DNA of 64,000 nt from Uloborus plumipes (lineage: Eukaryota; Arthropoda; Arachnida; Araneae; Uloboridae), in assembly GCA_038373865.1 (NCBI GenBank), contig JAXGGA010001144.1, positions 103,428-167,427 of the forward strand, read 5' to 3'. The position numbers were made by a program, and so were the translations under genes. Position 1 is the stretch's first letter; every line of letters begins with the position of its first letter. The notes under the pieces were generated by a model, which saw only the letters and a program-made list of their open reading frames with translations, ran no database searches and was not told the DNA's origin. Shown here in pieces: positions 1-13,130 of this stretch.

Positions 1-1351
1 CATTTATTAGGAAAATTGGAGGATTGGAAAAGCTCTTACGATAAGTGAAGAAAAGGATGACTAATATATATTCAGTTTTTTCATCCATGTGGACCACAAA
101 AACATCATTTCAACTCTAAGTTCTTCGGAAACTAACTCCATCAGAACTAACAACAATCACTGGAGGAACTTAATATAATATAACTGAAACATTTTGTAGT
201 GAAATATCTGAATTATTTGTTCCTGTAAATGGAAATTAAATTTAAATTTTGCATTATGATGATTTTTTGGCATGAAAATAAATGCGATTTTTCTGACAAC
301 TTCGAAGCTCCATATCTCTAAAACTAGAACGATATCACTCATAACATTTTTGCTGCATATTAACTACTATAAGAAGGTTATCCAGTAAAATTTTTGTAGA
401 TTTTCATTCAGTCCCTTTTCAGATATTAAATCTCAAAGTTAGCATTTTTTCTTCAAAATGCCAAGTTTGACTAATTGTATAAAAAAAATGACTGCCTTCA
501 AACGTTTCATGCTACTTCTGGGAATAGTCCTATGAGATATCTACTAAAGGGGAAAAAATATAAGGGTGAGTCTTATTTCCTTCTACTAATATTTTTATGC
601 CAAAAATGTAAAATTTCCCACAAAAAATCTTATTTTTAAGCCAATTTTTCAAAAATTTGTTAATAATAATTTAAAAAATAACTAGTATAGAAATTTAGAT
701 CATTTTCTGCTCAATCAAGTGGTTTTTAAATCATTTTGATATGTTCATAAATAAAAAAGTTATAAGCATCTTCGAAAAGTACTCTTTTCATGAAAAGTCG
801 CTCCCGCAGCTACTAAAAAGTGGTTGCTAAAAAAAATTCTGAAGGTTTAAAATTTTTTAAACCATCGTTTCATGCTCCCAATATAACAGTTAATTAACAG
901 GCAAAAAGTTTTAAAAATCAAAAATAGTGAGCAACATGGCTGTATGATCTCACATGGATTGACCCATTTTTAAATCAAGGCACTGAAGAATGTGTAATAA
1001 CTGATTAGGTGACATTTATGCTAAATGTCAACGAAACTATTCAATTATGACATTGCCAGTACTTCAACATTATTATCATATTTTTTTCAAACACAAAAAG
1101 TAAGATTGTTTTAGTTTTTTTCATCGTAGCTTTTAATACTGTTAAAGACAGTTTTAAACAAACACCTATATATTGTAGCCAATGTTGGCAATTTATCATG
1201 AGACAGGAGATGCAAGATTAAGATGTTATCAAATTATTTGGATCTTCTTAAAATTTTTGTGATAATGTATAATTTTATTTCAATATATGTTAAGTGCAGT
1301 AGGGGTAAAATAATAGTATAATTTAAAGGTATTTTTTATTTTCTTATAAAG
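1..1351. other. intronic sequence upstream of first visible CD109-like exon
   Basis: No exon, RNA gene or delimited repeat was recognised here. The stretch ends in a splice acceptor AG at 1350-1351, so it is presumably the 3' part of an intron. The exon expected to carry the thioester motif (GCGEQ in this family) was looked for and not found, so it must lie further upstream. Confidence 0.55.
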
Positions 1352-4300
1352 GTTATCAACGCCAAATCAGTTATCAGATGAAAGATGGTTCATTTTCTCC
1401 GTTTCGATGGGATACTTATCCTAGTGTCTGGTATGTATCGTCACCATCACATGCTTTCATTAAGCTTTTGTGCAGTGTCATTAATTCATTTCAACTGTCT
1501 TTAATACAATGAGATCTCTCAGAAATAGGCATTAGGACGTCCTGTGATGGCCACTCTAATCAGTGGCCATCAAGCAATCAGTTTACCATGTCACAACTGT
1601 CGTAATTGCAAGAGTCCTTACGACCGTATGGACCCAGATGGGGATTCAAAAATGCACATGCTAAATATTTTATACTAGCTTAATACCCGATGTTGTCCGG
1701 GTGCTTATTAATACAACATAGCATTCAGGGAAAAAAGTGTGAAAGAGTTCTATTCATATGGGTATAAAATAATTTGCATCAATCTGTCTCTTAGGTACGA
1801 ACTTTGAAGAAAACTAAAATATAACAGAAAGTTAAACGTTTACAGAAAAATAGTCTTATCAAAAGGTGAAAATTAAAGATAAATGTTGTCTGTGCTTTGC
1901 CGCGTCTACTGGCATGAAATATATGCACATGGAAGTGAAAAAATTGCATCAATTTCACCCGCCAAATTTAAAATATTAACTTTTCCATATTAATTGTTCC
2001 CACCTACAAAGTAAAAAATATTATAACTCAGAAATAAATCTATTTCTCGTTCTGAAGGCTTATCTCCATTACAGACGCAACTGTCGTCGCATTGCAAATT
2101 TGAAATTCAAATCCGTGGTTCTTTTTATAAAGTCCACATGAATTATGATTGTTTTTTACTTATTTCAATGCTAAAAGGAAATAGGTGAGCCTTAAATTGA
2201 AAATTCATTACTTTAATCGTAATCATTGTTGGAAAATACTCATATCTAAAAATCTTAAATTTCATCAATTTGAATGCTAAAAGGCCTATCTCGATTACAA
2301 TATAAATAGGCTAGATTCCTATAAAAGGGTCATTTTTTGACAAAAAATTTAAATTTGAGCTTTTTAGATTTTTTAAAATTTCAAGACCCCGCCTATGAGA
2401 ATTCTAGGGCATCAAGGAACCTCTGTGTCAAGTTTGATGAAAATCTGATAGAGGGTTCCCCAAAAATGCATTGTGGCGAGCCCCCAAACTTGTAAATATG
2501 TTACTGACTCTAATACTCTAAGCCAGATCTCTATGATTGTGATATTAATCACATCTCTTGGAAGGAATGGTTCTCTCAATGGCAATTTGCCTCTTTGACC
2601 TCTTAAAATGATTGACCTGAAGAGGGAAGAAGAGAGCAGTACATAGTGATGCCTTTCACCTGTTTGACATAGACTTGTTTAAATATGCTTTTCAATTTGG
2701 ATGACTTGTGAATATTTATTTTGTTCTTTAAAAATTCATAAAACAGTATTTACAGTGTAGGGGGCTATTTTGTAGTGCATAGATATTAAAAAATAAAACA
2801 TTACCTTTTTGCTTAAAAGAAATTTATTAAATCAAGATTAATAAGGCATAAAAATTTTAAATTATTGCATACATATGTTGTTTTCTTGGCTATTATGTCA
2901 TCTAAAAGCTTACTTCTTCTGTAATGAATATGGGTTTCTTGTAAGTTAAAAACATATGTATGCAATACTTTCTTTTTTTTTTTTTTGCTTTATTTATGTT
3001 CTACAAATCTGCATGCATTTCAAAATGGTATTAATAAAATACAAGCATATTTTTTTTTCATTCATAATAAATAGTTTTTAATACAAGATATTGATATTCT
3101 TTATGTTTTCATACTACTATGTTAGATTTTTAATTTTTGTTAATGTCTTCTAGGTTAACAGCTTTTTGTGCTAGAATATTAAAAAAAGCAACTTTCCACG
3201 AGTGGGAAAATTATCTCTATATTGATCCTTCAGTTATAGAAAGAGCTGTTTTATGGTTACTAGATTACCAAACTTATGAAGGGTCATTTTATGAAACTTC
3301 TGTTTACTCATTTGATAGAAAAATGAATCTTACTGTAAGTTTGATGGCTAGCTTATGCAATTTTTATTTGTTATTACTGTTAAATGATTCTGCTCTTCCA
3401 GTTATTACATTGCCTTAATAATTTCATACTTTTTAGTTACATGTTGATAAATCTGCATTTTTCTGAAGCATTTCTTGTTATGAAAAGCAGGACAACATAG
3501 CATAATTAGTAGTACAAACAAAGGTTATAAAAACCATTTCTAATCTAATGATTTTTTTTCTTTGTTTATTTGACTGTTTTGGGTTTTAGCATTGATTCTA
3601 ATTCTTAAGAGTTTAGTGCAAAATTTTCAATTATTATTTCAACCATTTCTTGCCAATCAATTTTCAAAAATTGTTAGATTTCTTTCTTGTTAGTCTTTTC
3701 TGAAATTATCTAGGTTGTAAAAGATTACTTTTACAGTATAGTATACGCAGACCTCGATGAACTTCTGAAGTTAGGCAACATTCAGCCTCATTTCGAGGTC
3801 CCCCATTTTCTATTTGAAAAAATGTCTCTAAATTATGCATACATTTAAACAAAACTTACTAATGTTACAAAAACTGTTTCTAAAAGTGACATAGCAGAAT
3901 TCAGATTTAAATTCATTTCATTCAGTCTCACTGAAATATTGAAATTTCAAGCATAAGAAATAGTTGCACTCAGTGCTGTAGTTAAAATAAAAATGTTTGA
4001 GGGACTCATCTTACGGTTTAGGGACTCACCAAAAGAAAAGGAGGTTTGAAACCGATTTTCATTACATTTGCATTATTTTATAATAAGAAACCAAATATTT
4101 CATGGAATGCTTAAGTTTTACCCTATTTAAATCTCTAGGTTTACCCCTGTCTTAGGCTATTTAAATCTCTTGACTACTTTCACAAATGTAGAATCAACTC
4201 CTTCTTAAACAATGCCTATATGAAAAGAGAACACGTGTGAATATATTTATTTTACATTCTATTTTGATATAATCTTAACATTTTACAGATTGTTGATTTG

Positions 4301-7189
4301 ATAAATTGTACTTTGGCACTTTTAACACTTTCAAAGGAGTTCAAATGTCTCTCAGTTTCTCACAACACAGAATGTCCTTCTGTTACATGGCCATTGTTAA
4401 TCTTTTTTTTTTTTTTTTTAATTAATTTCTTGCTTCTGTGAAAAAAACAATTGCAATATTGTCAATAATAAAAAAAGAAGAAGAAATTGGTTGTATATTG
4501 CACAGCCCTGTGTTTTGCAGAAACAAATATGCAATCACATTCATAAAAATTACTAAACAATTAATAACAAGTATTGCCCAAACTTAAATTGATATTTTTT
4601 TACATTTAATTTATAAACAAAATACATATTTGTACTTAAAATAAGGATTAGTTTGTAATGGTGAATCTTTTCCATGCAAAAGTTCACCTCTTTTGCACGA
4701 AAAAATGGATTCTGTAGAAGTGAACAAAAGGAAAAAATGTCAAAATAACTGTAAATTTTATTTCGGCTCTTGAAAATTTCAAATGTGGTTTCTGAAATTT
4801 TAAAAGTTAGTACTTAAAAATTAATGAAATAATTGGGAAACCATGTCATACTTCTGTTTATACATTTATTATTGTTGCGAATGATTTTCAAAGACAAGTT
4901 AGCAATTTTGATATTATTTGAATTTATCTTATTTATATTTTACTTAGTCATGTTCTTTTATTTTTTCAGTCCAAACGCCTAAAGGATCCTGTAAAGTATA
5001 GAAACATTACACTAACAGCTCACGTCTTAATAACGTTAGCTGAAGTTGGTGATTTGAGTGGTGTAAGTTATCAATTATTATTAGTTTGTTTTTCACATTG
5101 TATTTTAGATATTTTTCATTAAAATTTCATTATTTTTGCAAATAATATCAAAGTGGGGCAAAGTGAATTGGTTAATATAACTTCCTTTTTTCAAACAAAA
5201 AAATTGGAAATTTGTTTTGAAAATTAGTGAAAAAGAAAGAGAAAATTGTTTTATTTTTAACTTGTGTGCTAAAATAATATATTTCAAAATTTCGAAATAA
5301 TATTTTGCAATTTTTAAAAAATTTATCTTCAAAAAAAAAAAAAAACTTATTCCCCATGTGTGGGTAAAGTGAAAAATAAAATATTTTCCAATGAATTGAA
5401 TTACATTGATTATTCATGTAAATGAATTGATTTCCCAAAGCTGGGGGGGGGGGGGTGAGATTGATCCCCTCCCGTCTAAATGACAGCCTGGCCACATAAG
5501 TAAACTTCGCAGGCCGTAGACAAGGCAATGGGCACCACTGCTGTATTTCATTCAAATGTTATTTCTAACCAGTGCATTAATTCAAAAAATAAATCTATTT
5601 CAGGAAGTTGGCTCTAAAGTATCACGGGCTAAACAAAGAGCTACTCGTTACCTCGAGAAAATGCTGCACACAATTAGGGAATCGAAAGAACCTTATGAAA
5701 TTGCAATTGTTTCATATGCTTTGACACTTGTGAACAGCATTGATGGAGAAACAGCATTTAATATATTGGACGGAAAAATGAGAGAAGCAGGTAATTGAAG
5801 GGAATTTGTATTAACTAATATTACAGAATTGTTCATTTATTTATCATGATTGAATCAGTTTTGAGATCGTTTTTGTTTTAAGATTTTTTCATGACAAAGG
5901 ACTGTTCATGTGGCAAGGGTGGGCAAACTACATCAGATGGCTTCAATTTTTAATATCTGTTACACTTTGGTACAAAAAAGCTAAACTAACTATTTCTGTA
6001 TCAAATTTGCGATTTTATTGCCTGCAAATGTGTCCAAAAAATAAATAAATGGCAGCTAATTTCACTTTTCACATGTGAAACCTGTAAAAGAAAAGCTATT
6101 TGCAGCACATAACTTGCTTTTAAAATAATGGATGTCTTATAATAACTCAAAAGAATGGGTGCACATAGTAATCTATGAGTGTTAGACCCCCCCCCTCCCT
6201 TTTTTTCTTGCAAGAAATCAACTTTTTTTTTTTTTTTGCAAAGAAGCAACTTTCCTAATCCTTTCCTCTTTTTTTTTGTTATAGTTCAAGTAAATAAAAT
6301 TTCTTTTTATTAATATAAACCTTCGTCTGAACATTTTGATATAGTTACGAGTAGGGATGCACCGATTAATCGGCCACTTTGCCGATTGTTAATCGGCCAC
6401 TTTGCCGATTGTTAATAATCGGCAAAATCGGGCTGATTAATCGGCTGAAAAATATTTTTCAGATATTATTCTTTAAAGTATACTTTCACTAGGAAACTAT
6501 GATGAATAATTTTATTAACAGTAATAATAATCCTCACAGTTGATATAAAGTTTTTTTTAAATGAATTCTCCTACTTTGAATAAATATACATAGACAATGA
6601 TGCAACATTTTTCATGTGGCGATAGTTTTCTCCTTAGCACAGTGCTTTCAGATAACCTCTAATTTTCAAAGAATAAAAGTATTGAATTAAATTGCTACTA
6701 ATTACTAAAGTGTATGAATTAAAAGTACTCCTAAATTGCAGCACTCCCCCAACCCTCCTTTTTTTTTTTTTTATAAATTTTTATTTTCATTTAACATAAC
6801 TAACAATGTGTTAATAATATTATTGACACTAATATGAAAATTGGTTCTAAGAAATTAGATAAAATATTGAATTATTTTGTGAAAACTAGGAAAATGAAAA
6901 AAATCTTCTCCCAGAAATAAATTACTTACTATTTCAAAACTTGGAATTCTATAAGAGATAAAAAACAGTGATGGTAAAATTGGTAGTAGAAAAACAATTA
7001 TCCTCATCATTAATCGGCTCAGCCGATTAATCGGTAATCGGCCAATTTGCTTATCAGTGCATTCCTAGTTACGAGATTGTTTAGCTCATTGAAGTTAACA
7101 AAAGTTAAAATTTGAAATGATGTTCTAGAACTAAATTTTGAAAAAATGTACTACAAAAAGAAAAGTTATTCATTTTGTATGTTTTTTAT

Positions 7190-7234
<45 letters not shown>

Positions 7235-10200
7235 TACTTTTAAATTTATATTCTTAAAGTACACAGCACATTTTTTTTTTTTTTTTGCGCTTTTAAATGT
7301 ATCTTCTTAAAGTACATAGCACATATGGTAAAAAAAATCATGTTTTTTTTTTGAACAGGAGGATTAAGGTATTGGTCTAAGGACTATGTTCCACCACCTT
7401 TATCAAAAGTTGAGAATAACAGACCGTATTTGATACCCCGACTTCCTCATAAATACGAAGCTTCCAATGTGGAAACTACTGCATATGCATTGCTTGTGCA
7501 TGTCAAGCGTCAAGCTGTAATACAAAGAGAAATAGTTGCTTGGCTCAATTCTCAGCGATCAACTGATGGTGGTTGGGCTTCAACGCAAGTAAGCTACTTC
7601 CCAGCTGTACTATTTTATTTCAGAGGATCAATAAAAAATGTTAATGACATTGTTCTTTCTCTCTTCACGTAGGATACTATTGTCGCTATGCAAGCATTAA
7701 TCGAGTATGCGGTGCAGTCTCGATTGAGAGACGTGATGGATGTTACTGTTTCTGTAGAAGCTCCTTCCACTCCAGGATTCTCAAAGCAGTTGCATATCGA
7801 TGAAAATAATTACTCTGAACTGCAAAAAGTTGATGTATGTTAATGATTGTGAATGATCTTAGTTTCATTATTATTGTCATTATTTTTATGTTATTTTATT
7901 TATTTATTTTTTGTGCTTGATGTGCTATATTTGTATGATACAGAATTTTTGCTAATGTTTTGATACCTTTCTTAGCTATCACTTTTTAACTCGCGAGAGC
8001 TCACGCGGGGTCGAAAACGACCTCAGCCGTTTTTGTTTCCATTTCTTGGAATTTCATAGCCAGATGAGGAAACCATCTTTTCGGTAGCTGCAAATGTGTC
8101 CTTGATTGATGTGAGGGTGTGGTTGGAATTTTCCTAAACCATTTCCATTCTTGTAAAAAAGGTGGGGTGTCTTTTGCAAGTACTGAGGTCGTTTTCGACC
8201 CCCTGCGAGCGCTCGTGTGACAAATAACGGCGCGAGCTCTCGCAAGTGAAATTAAAATTTTTTTTAAGTGCTGTGGTTAAGAGTAAAACAAATTTGGTTT
8301 ATTATTTTAGATACCTAATGCTTATGGAGCTGTCATAGTGAAAGCCCAGGGATCAGGATTAGCTTTGGTTCAGCTTTCAATTCAATACAATGTTGATTGG
8401 AAACATCTGATGATTCCGCCACCTTTGCCTGCTTTCAATCTGGATGTTAAATTTTCTTACTCTGGTCGTAATAGTTCTCATATTACTGTAACATCTTGCC
8501 AAAGGTTTGTAATTTTCAGTATGAGATTTTAATATCATGTTCATCTCAAAGCTCTAAAAATGTTTTTAATCACTAGCGTTTGACTCTAGATATTTCACTG
8601 ATAAAATCTGTTTTCCAATTTCCACAAACACACATTCAGACTATTGCTGTTAAAATAATTTCATTTTATTCTCAATGTAGAAATAACACACACTTCCTCT
8701 GAGGCCAGACTTTTGACTCCAGTACAAGTGTAAAATTTTGAAGCGCCAGGGGTTTTTTTCTGGTAAAATGCAAAATTCAATTTTTTGCAAAGTAAAATTT
8801 TATAAAACAGTCATCTTTTCTTAGAAACTAGTAAAAGTGTTAAATATTTAAAAATATAGCAATCCATATTTTGTTACAGGAGAGCAAACGATTGTTTTGT
8901 GAATAAGTATCATTGTGTTAGAATTTATTGCCAATTGCCTTCTGTGTTACTTCAGACTCAACAAATCTTGACGAGTAGTCCCATTGATATGAGAACTTTA
9001 TTATATGATTGCATGATGGGGAAAAAAAGAACTTCAAAGAGCATTTAGAATCTATCCAAAACTCATTGTAAAATTACTATTTGTTTGGGTCATTCTATGG
9101 AAATCGTTCAAATAATATCTGACACTTTTAAATTTTATCAATTTTAATAATCTTGTCAAACATTTTTTTTTTAAACTGATTCTCCATTTATTTGTGCACA
9201 ATCAAGTATCATTGGTTTGTGCATAAGTAATTTATAAAATGTTTAAATATTTTGCCCATGCCAAGTAACAGAGTGGACAAGTAAACCTGTTAAAACATGG
9301 TTCTAATCATAAATAAAAGTTTCAGTTGCAGAACAAGTGTAAAATGAAACAATGATTCTAATACTGCTATTCTGTCTGCAATTTAAAAATAATTTTTTTT
9401 CAGGGGAAAAATAATGTAGCAGAGCTTACCTTGTTTGTTGACTTTAGAATACAAATTTGTTAACTAAATGGCTGAAGCTATACTACTTAGATATCTTAAA
9501 AATATTAGTAGATTAAAAATACGTTCTTTTTATTTTCAAAATGGCTGTGTTAATGAGTAGACAAAATAAACCATAGGAAATATTGGGACATTCATAAACT
9601 ACTTTTCCTTCCCCAAGTTGTATTAGCATAATTATTTGTGCGATTTACCATCGACAAAAAACCAAGTATGTATTTCTGGCGAATAACTAAGAATTTTAAC
9701 ATTCTTAACTTTTGCCTTTCACAGTAACATATATACACTGTATTTCTTAGCACTATGTTTTTTCCATGTTAAGATTTATTTCCGACAGAAACGTGCAAGA
9801 GTGATATATTCTTCAGAACCGTTCATGCAAAAACAGATATCAATTTTGATAAATAGTGCTAATTAAAATGTAAATTGGCAGTCTCAAAAACTTTTACAAA
9901 AATCTAACTTAACCCAATAGGCTTAATATATGTATATTGTATGCTAATTTATTTTTAAAATATCTTTCTCTAATTTAGTTGGACTTTGCTGTCTGAAAGT
10001 AAAGCTAGTGGAATGGCAGTTTTGGAAATTGGAATACCTACTGGCTACATAATAGAACAACATGAACTGCATGGATATGTGCGTTCACGTTGGGTTCGAA
10101 ACCTCAGAGAAGCTCGCTTTCAGGAAGGAAAAATAACATTTTATTTTGAATATGTAAGACAAGTTCAAATATTTTTGATTTAATTGATTTTGTGCATTAG

Positions 10201-12435
10201 TTTTAAGACAGCAGCTTTCATGTTTGTAAATATTTAAAAATACTGTCAGCCCCGCTTAATCTGGTAATGAATAAAGGAATACCCGCTTATTATTCGAATA
10301 AACTCTTCTGGCACATAGACGCAATGTTAAAGATCCCCGCTTAATCAAATAGTTTCCCCAGATAATTAATGTTAGTCAATGTTTAGGAATATTTTTGCTG
10401 AAAAAATTTTTGAATCAAATATTTACATAAAGCAATTCATTATTTACATAAAGATCTATAATAATATTTGCTTCCAACAACGGACGAGGAAAAAAAAAAA
10501 ACTCTCCATTCAAACATTTCCATAATTTTCTCTCTGCTTGTTTTTTTTTTTTTTTTTTTTACATTGCCATTAGAAATAAAAAAAAGAAACGAAAGATAGT
10601 GTTGTCAATGGTTAAATTATAAATAACACAAATTAATATAAACATTGCAAATGACGAGGTTGTTCCTAAAAGATCTTGAGCAAGTCATCCACCATTATGC
10701 ATTTCTTCAACAAATAACATAGTGAAAAAAATTATCAAAATGAAGATTTTATAGCTCAAGTTGACATTTACTCTTCTTTAATTTTCAAACTTACTTATAA
10801 CATAAAAACTTGTTATGCTATTTTGTCGTGAATTTTTTTTAACAGTAACATTTATTACTTCACTTATGTAGCAATTAATTTATGATTATTGCTTTTTAAG
10901 ACAAATGTGGTCAACTAGGGAAAGTGAAGAATATTTTCCTGCGCTTTATGGAATAATATTTCTTAGAACCGACAGTATTCATTTAAACAGGGCCGACTGT
11001 ATAATTTTTTATGTAAATATTATTCTCAATAATTTTGGCATCAAATTTATATTCTCCTTAGCATTCGTTTCAAAAACTAGTGCTTAGTTTAAAAAAAGGT
11101 GTCAATCTTAGTTAAAAATCAGATATTTTGTTTAAAATTTAAGGCATACATTGATTGAAAATACAGTAGAGTCTCGAAAATCCGAGGTAATTGGCTCTTA
11201 CGCTACCTCGGATTATCCAGGAGTAAATTTAACCGTAGAAACGTAACACTTTTCGATCGTCATAAGAAAGAAACCTGTTAATTTCTAGTAGTTTTACATA
11301 TCAAGTTGTTATTTCCAAAGCATATCTTAATATATTTCTAGTAGTTAAAGAATATTCCGTGACATTTTGTGAATGTCTTCGACACCAACCTCTCAATACT
11401 TCTTTTTCACTACTTAATTGTAAGTACAAAAGGAAATTTTCCTATAGCAAAATATTCTGATTTTCAGATTTTAATGCAAATTATCTTTTGAGAATTTAAA
11501 GATAGACCTTAGAATGTCAATAAAGCACCTCGGATTAACCGGAGCTTTTGACTTTGGAGACTTAGATTTTCGAGGACTCTACTGTAATCATAAATTTCTT
11601 ACTAAACTGTTGGAATAGCTTGTTTTTTCAATGGTAAATAATGTTTTGCAATTAATTTAATCTATTTCTTTTCCCTTTTAGTTGGATATTTCACCAATTT
11701 GCCTGACATTCACTGTACAGAGATGGTTTCCTGTTGCCAACATGACACGATATTTATCTGCAAAAGTGTATGATTACTATGCCCCAGGTAAACTAAAATG
11801 TGTAATATTGATGCTAGAATTAATTTCAAATTATCAGTTCTGTACCTGGTAGGTAAAGGGTACTAATTGACAAAAACTAAATTAGCTGGGACAAATGTTT
11901 CAAGTTTTTATTTTGTGATGATTTGTATTACAATATTTGTATCTGTTATGGATTGTCATTTATATGTTTATAAAATGAAAATTTGTTTATCAAAATCTTA
12001 GAGCTTTATATCACTTAATAGAATGAAAAGAATAAATGAATAAATAAAATGAATTAATAGAATAAAAGGGTGCTCCGCCAACGATTTAGACAAAAAAAAA
12101 AAAAAAGAAAAAACACTGTCCTTCATCTCCCAGGTCCAGAGGCATAGCCTTAAAATTATTTAAAATTATCTTTTTTCTTTCTAAATTTTATTTTTCATTC
12201 TATTTTAGCATTAAATTCAAATTAAAATATCTTTCTTGCATTTTCAGAACGCTACAATGAAACAATGATGGACATGTACAGTTTATTTGTTCTTAGTGTG
12301 TGCCAAGTTTGTGGTTCTTACCAGTGTCCTTATTGTCCAGTATTTAGTTCATCTCTCATTACGTGTTCCATAAACATCTTTATAGTCATTACATGTATCT
12401 TAGCATCCACCACCTTTGTACTCACATCAAAATAA
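1352..12435 (+). CDS. CD109: CD109 / thioester-containing (alpha-2-macroglobulin family) protein, 3' part, 10 exons
   Basis: Exons: 1352-1430, 3154-3334, 4970-5062, 5604-5790, 7359-7588, 7673-7834, 8311-8504, 9979-10153, 11682-11787, 12248-12435 (stop TAA 12433-12435). All junctions are GT-AG and the phases agree, giving about 530 residues. The first exon starts with GYQRQISY and DGSFSPF, the segment that follows the thioester site in TEP/A2M proteins. Next come the toroid helices, with SVWLTAFCARIL and the typical DGGWASTQDTIVAMQAL. A CUB-like region follows, then a receptor-binding domain (SGMAVLEIGIPTGYI) beginning at exon 8. The tail has Cys pairs (VCQVC, CPYC) and a hydrophobic stretch of about 20 residues near the end, as expected for a membrane or GPI-anchored CD109-type protein rather than a soluble TEP. 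Family role: extracellular thioester protein in innate immunity, protease trapping or receptor modulation. The 5' half and the thioester exon are outside the window. CD109 versus an insect-type TEP is not settled. Confidence 0.88.
1545..1572. repeat. short perfect hairpin in intron
   Basis: Two 11-bp perfect arms (TGATGGCCACT and its complement) flank a 6-nt loop. It lies in intron 1 of the visible gene, about 100 bp from a Helitron terminus. No function can be assigned; it may be the end of another small element. Confidence 0.5.
1675..1703 (-). mobile_element. Helitron 3' terminus (minus strand)
   Basis: On the minus strand this reads as a hairpin (ACCCG / CGGGT, 1685-1702), a short AT spacer, then CTAG followed by T. 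That is the canonical Helitron 3' end with insertion before T. The element body would extend to higher coordinates (towards about 2500), but no TC-type 5' end was recognised, so only the terminus is called. Helitrons are rolling-circle transposons and leave no target duplication. Confidence 0.55.
6352..7067. mobile_element. non-autonomous hAT element
   Basis: The termini TAGGGATGCACCGAT and the complement of ATCAGTGCATTCCTA form imperfect inverted repeats. They are flanked by a perfect 8-bp duplication, GTTACGAG (6344-6351 and 7068-7075), diagnostic of hAT. The subterminal regions are rich in CGATTAATCGGC-type motifs, probable transposase binding repeats. There is no coding capacity. It sits in the intron between exons ending 5790 and starting 7359 of the CD109-like gene. 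Confidence 0.9.
7191..7233. repeat. poly(T) run of 43
   Basis: An uninterrupted T tract of 43 bases, followed within about 40 bp by a second run. It is intronic, about 125 bp upstream of the acceptor of the exon at 7359, and is liable to length error in an assembly. Confidence 0.9.
7990..8246. mobile_element. piggyBac-like MITE
   Basis: TTAA directly precedes the left end (7986-7989) and the right end is followed by TGAA, a probable mutated TTAA. The termini CTCGCGAGAGCTC and CTTGCGAGAGCTC are inverted. Inner sub-terminal copies of GGTCGAAAACGACC make a second inverted pair. The GC-rich, palindromic ends and TTAA target fit piggyBac MITEs. It lies in the intron between exons ending 7834 and starting 8311. 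Confidence 0.65.
10243..10999. mobile_element. pogo/Tigger-like non-autonomous element
   Basis: The ends CTGTCAGCCCCGCTTAA and (complement) CAGTCGGCCCTGTTTAA match with a few differences, with TA immediately outside each end (10241-10242, 11000-11001). TA target and CAGT-type termini fit the pogo/Tigger branch of Tc1/mariner. The interior repeats CCCGCTTA motifs near the left end. It is non-coding and intronic to the CD109-like gene. Confidence 0.7.
11164..11584. mobile_element. Tigger-like MITE
   Basis: The inverted ends read CAGTAGAGTCTCGAAAATC on the left and CAGTAGAGTCCTCGAAAATC on the right (complement), and TA abuts both sides (11162-11163, 11585-11586). The CAGTAGAGTC terminus closely resembles Tigger ends. 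Length is 421 bp, with no coding region. It lies about 160 bp from the 10243-10999 element in the same intron. Confidence 0.8.
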
Positions 12436-13130
12436 ATTATTCAGGACATTTTCACAAGATCCTGTGCATCATCGTGCATAAATGTTCCCAATGTGTTGCC
12501 ATAAGATGGGAGGTTTAAAAAAGGTGTTTCAAATTTCAAAAAACTGGCCATATCTCCTCTTTCAATATGTTTATTTGAAATTTGGTTAGTGTTCCTGCAT
12601 TTTTTACTAAATGATGTTATTATTATTTTGAAAAAAAAGTTAGTTATACAAGTTATCATCATATTCTTACTCTTTTTATAAAAAAATCCTAATGAATCAA
12701 CATTTTTCAAATTGATTAAATGGATAAACAACTATAATGTCCGAGAAACTTATAGCTTGTGCTCGAATAGAGCTACTGGTTATACTGGCTGATCCAGTGA
12801 TTATCCATATGCGTCACACTTGTAAATGAAAACACCTTACTGGGACTAACAGCTGACAATCATCAATCTACTGACCTGTTTAATCGGTTGCCCTATTCGA
12901 ACATAAGTATAAAAACATGTGATGAAACTTTCTTATTTATCAGGACCTAATAAAGGATGTCTTAATCTGTGCTTTTAGTCTTGATTCATAAATCAGGTGC
13001 TCTTTACCCACTACATATATTAAAAGTTTAGTAAAGGTTGCTTACTTTTTATATTCTCAATTACATTTATGTTAACTTCTTTCAGATATTTCATTTAAAA
13101 TGTGTTCTTTCAATTCTCATTAAAAAATTA
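12431..13130 (+). other. probable 3' UTR of the CD109-like gene
   Basis: An AATAAA hexamer overlaps the stop codon (12431-12436) and others follow at about 12952 and 13258, so the true cleavage site cannot be chosen from sequence alone. No other gene or delimited repeat is seen before the element that begins at 13131. Confidence 0.45.
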
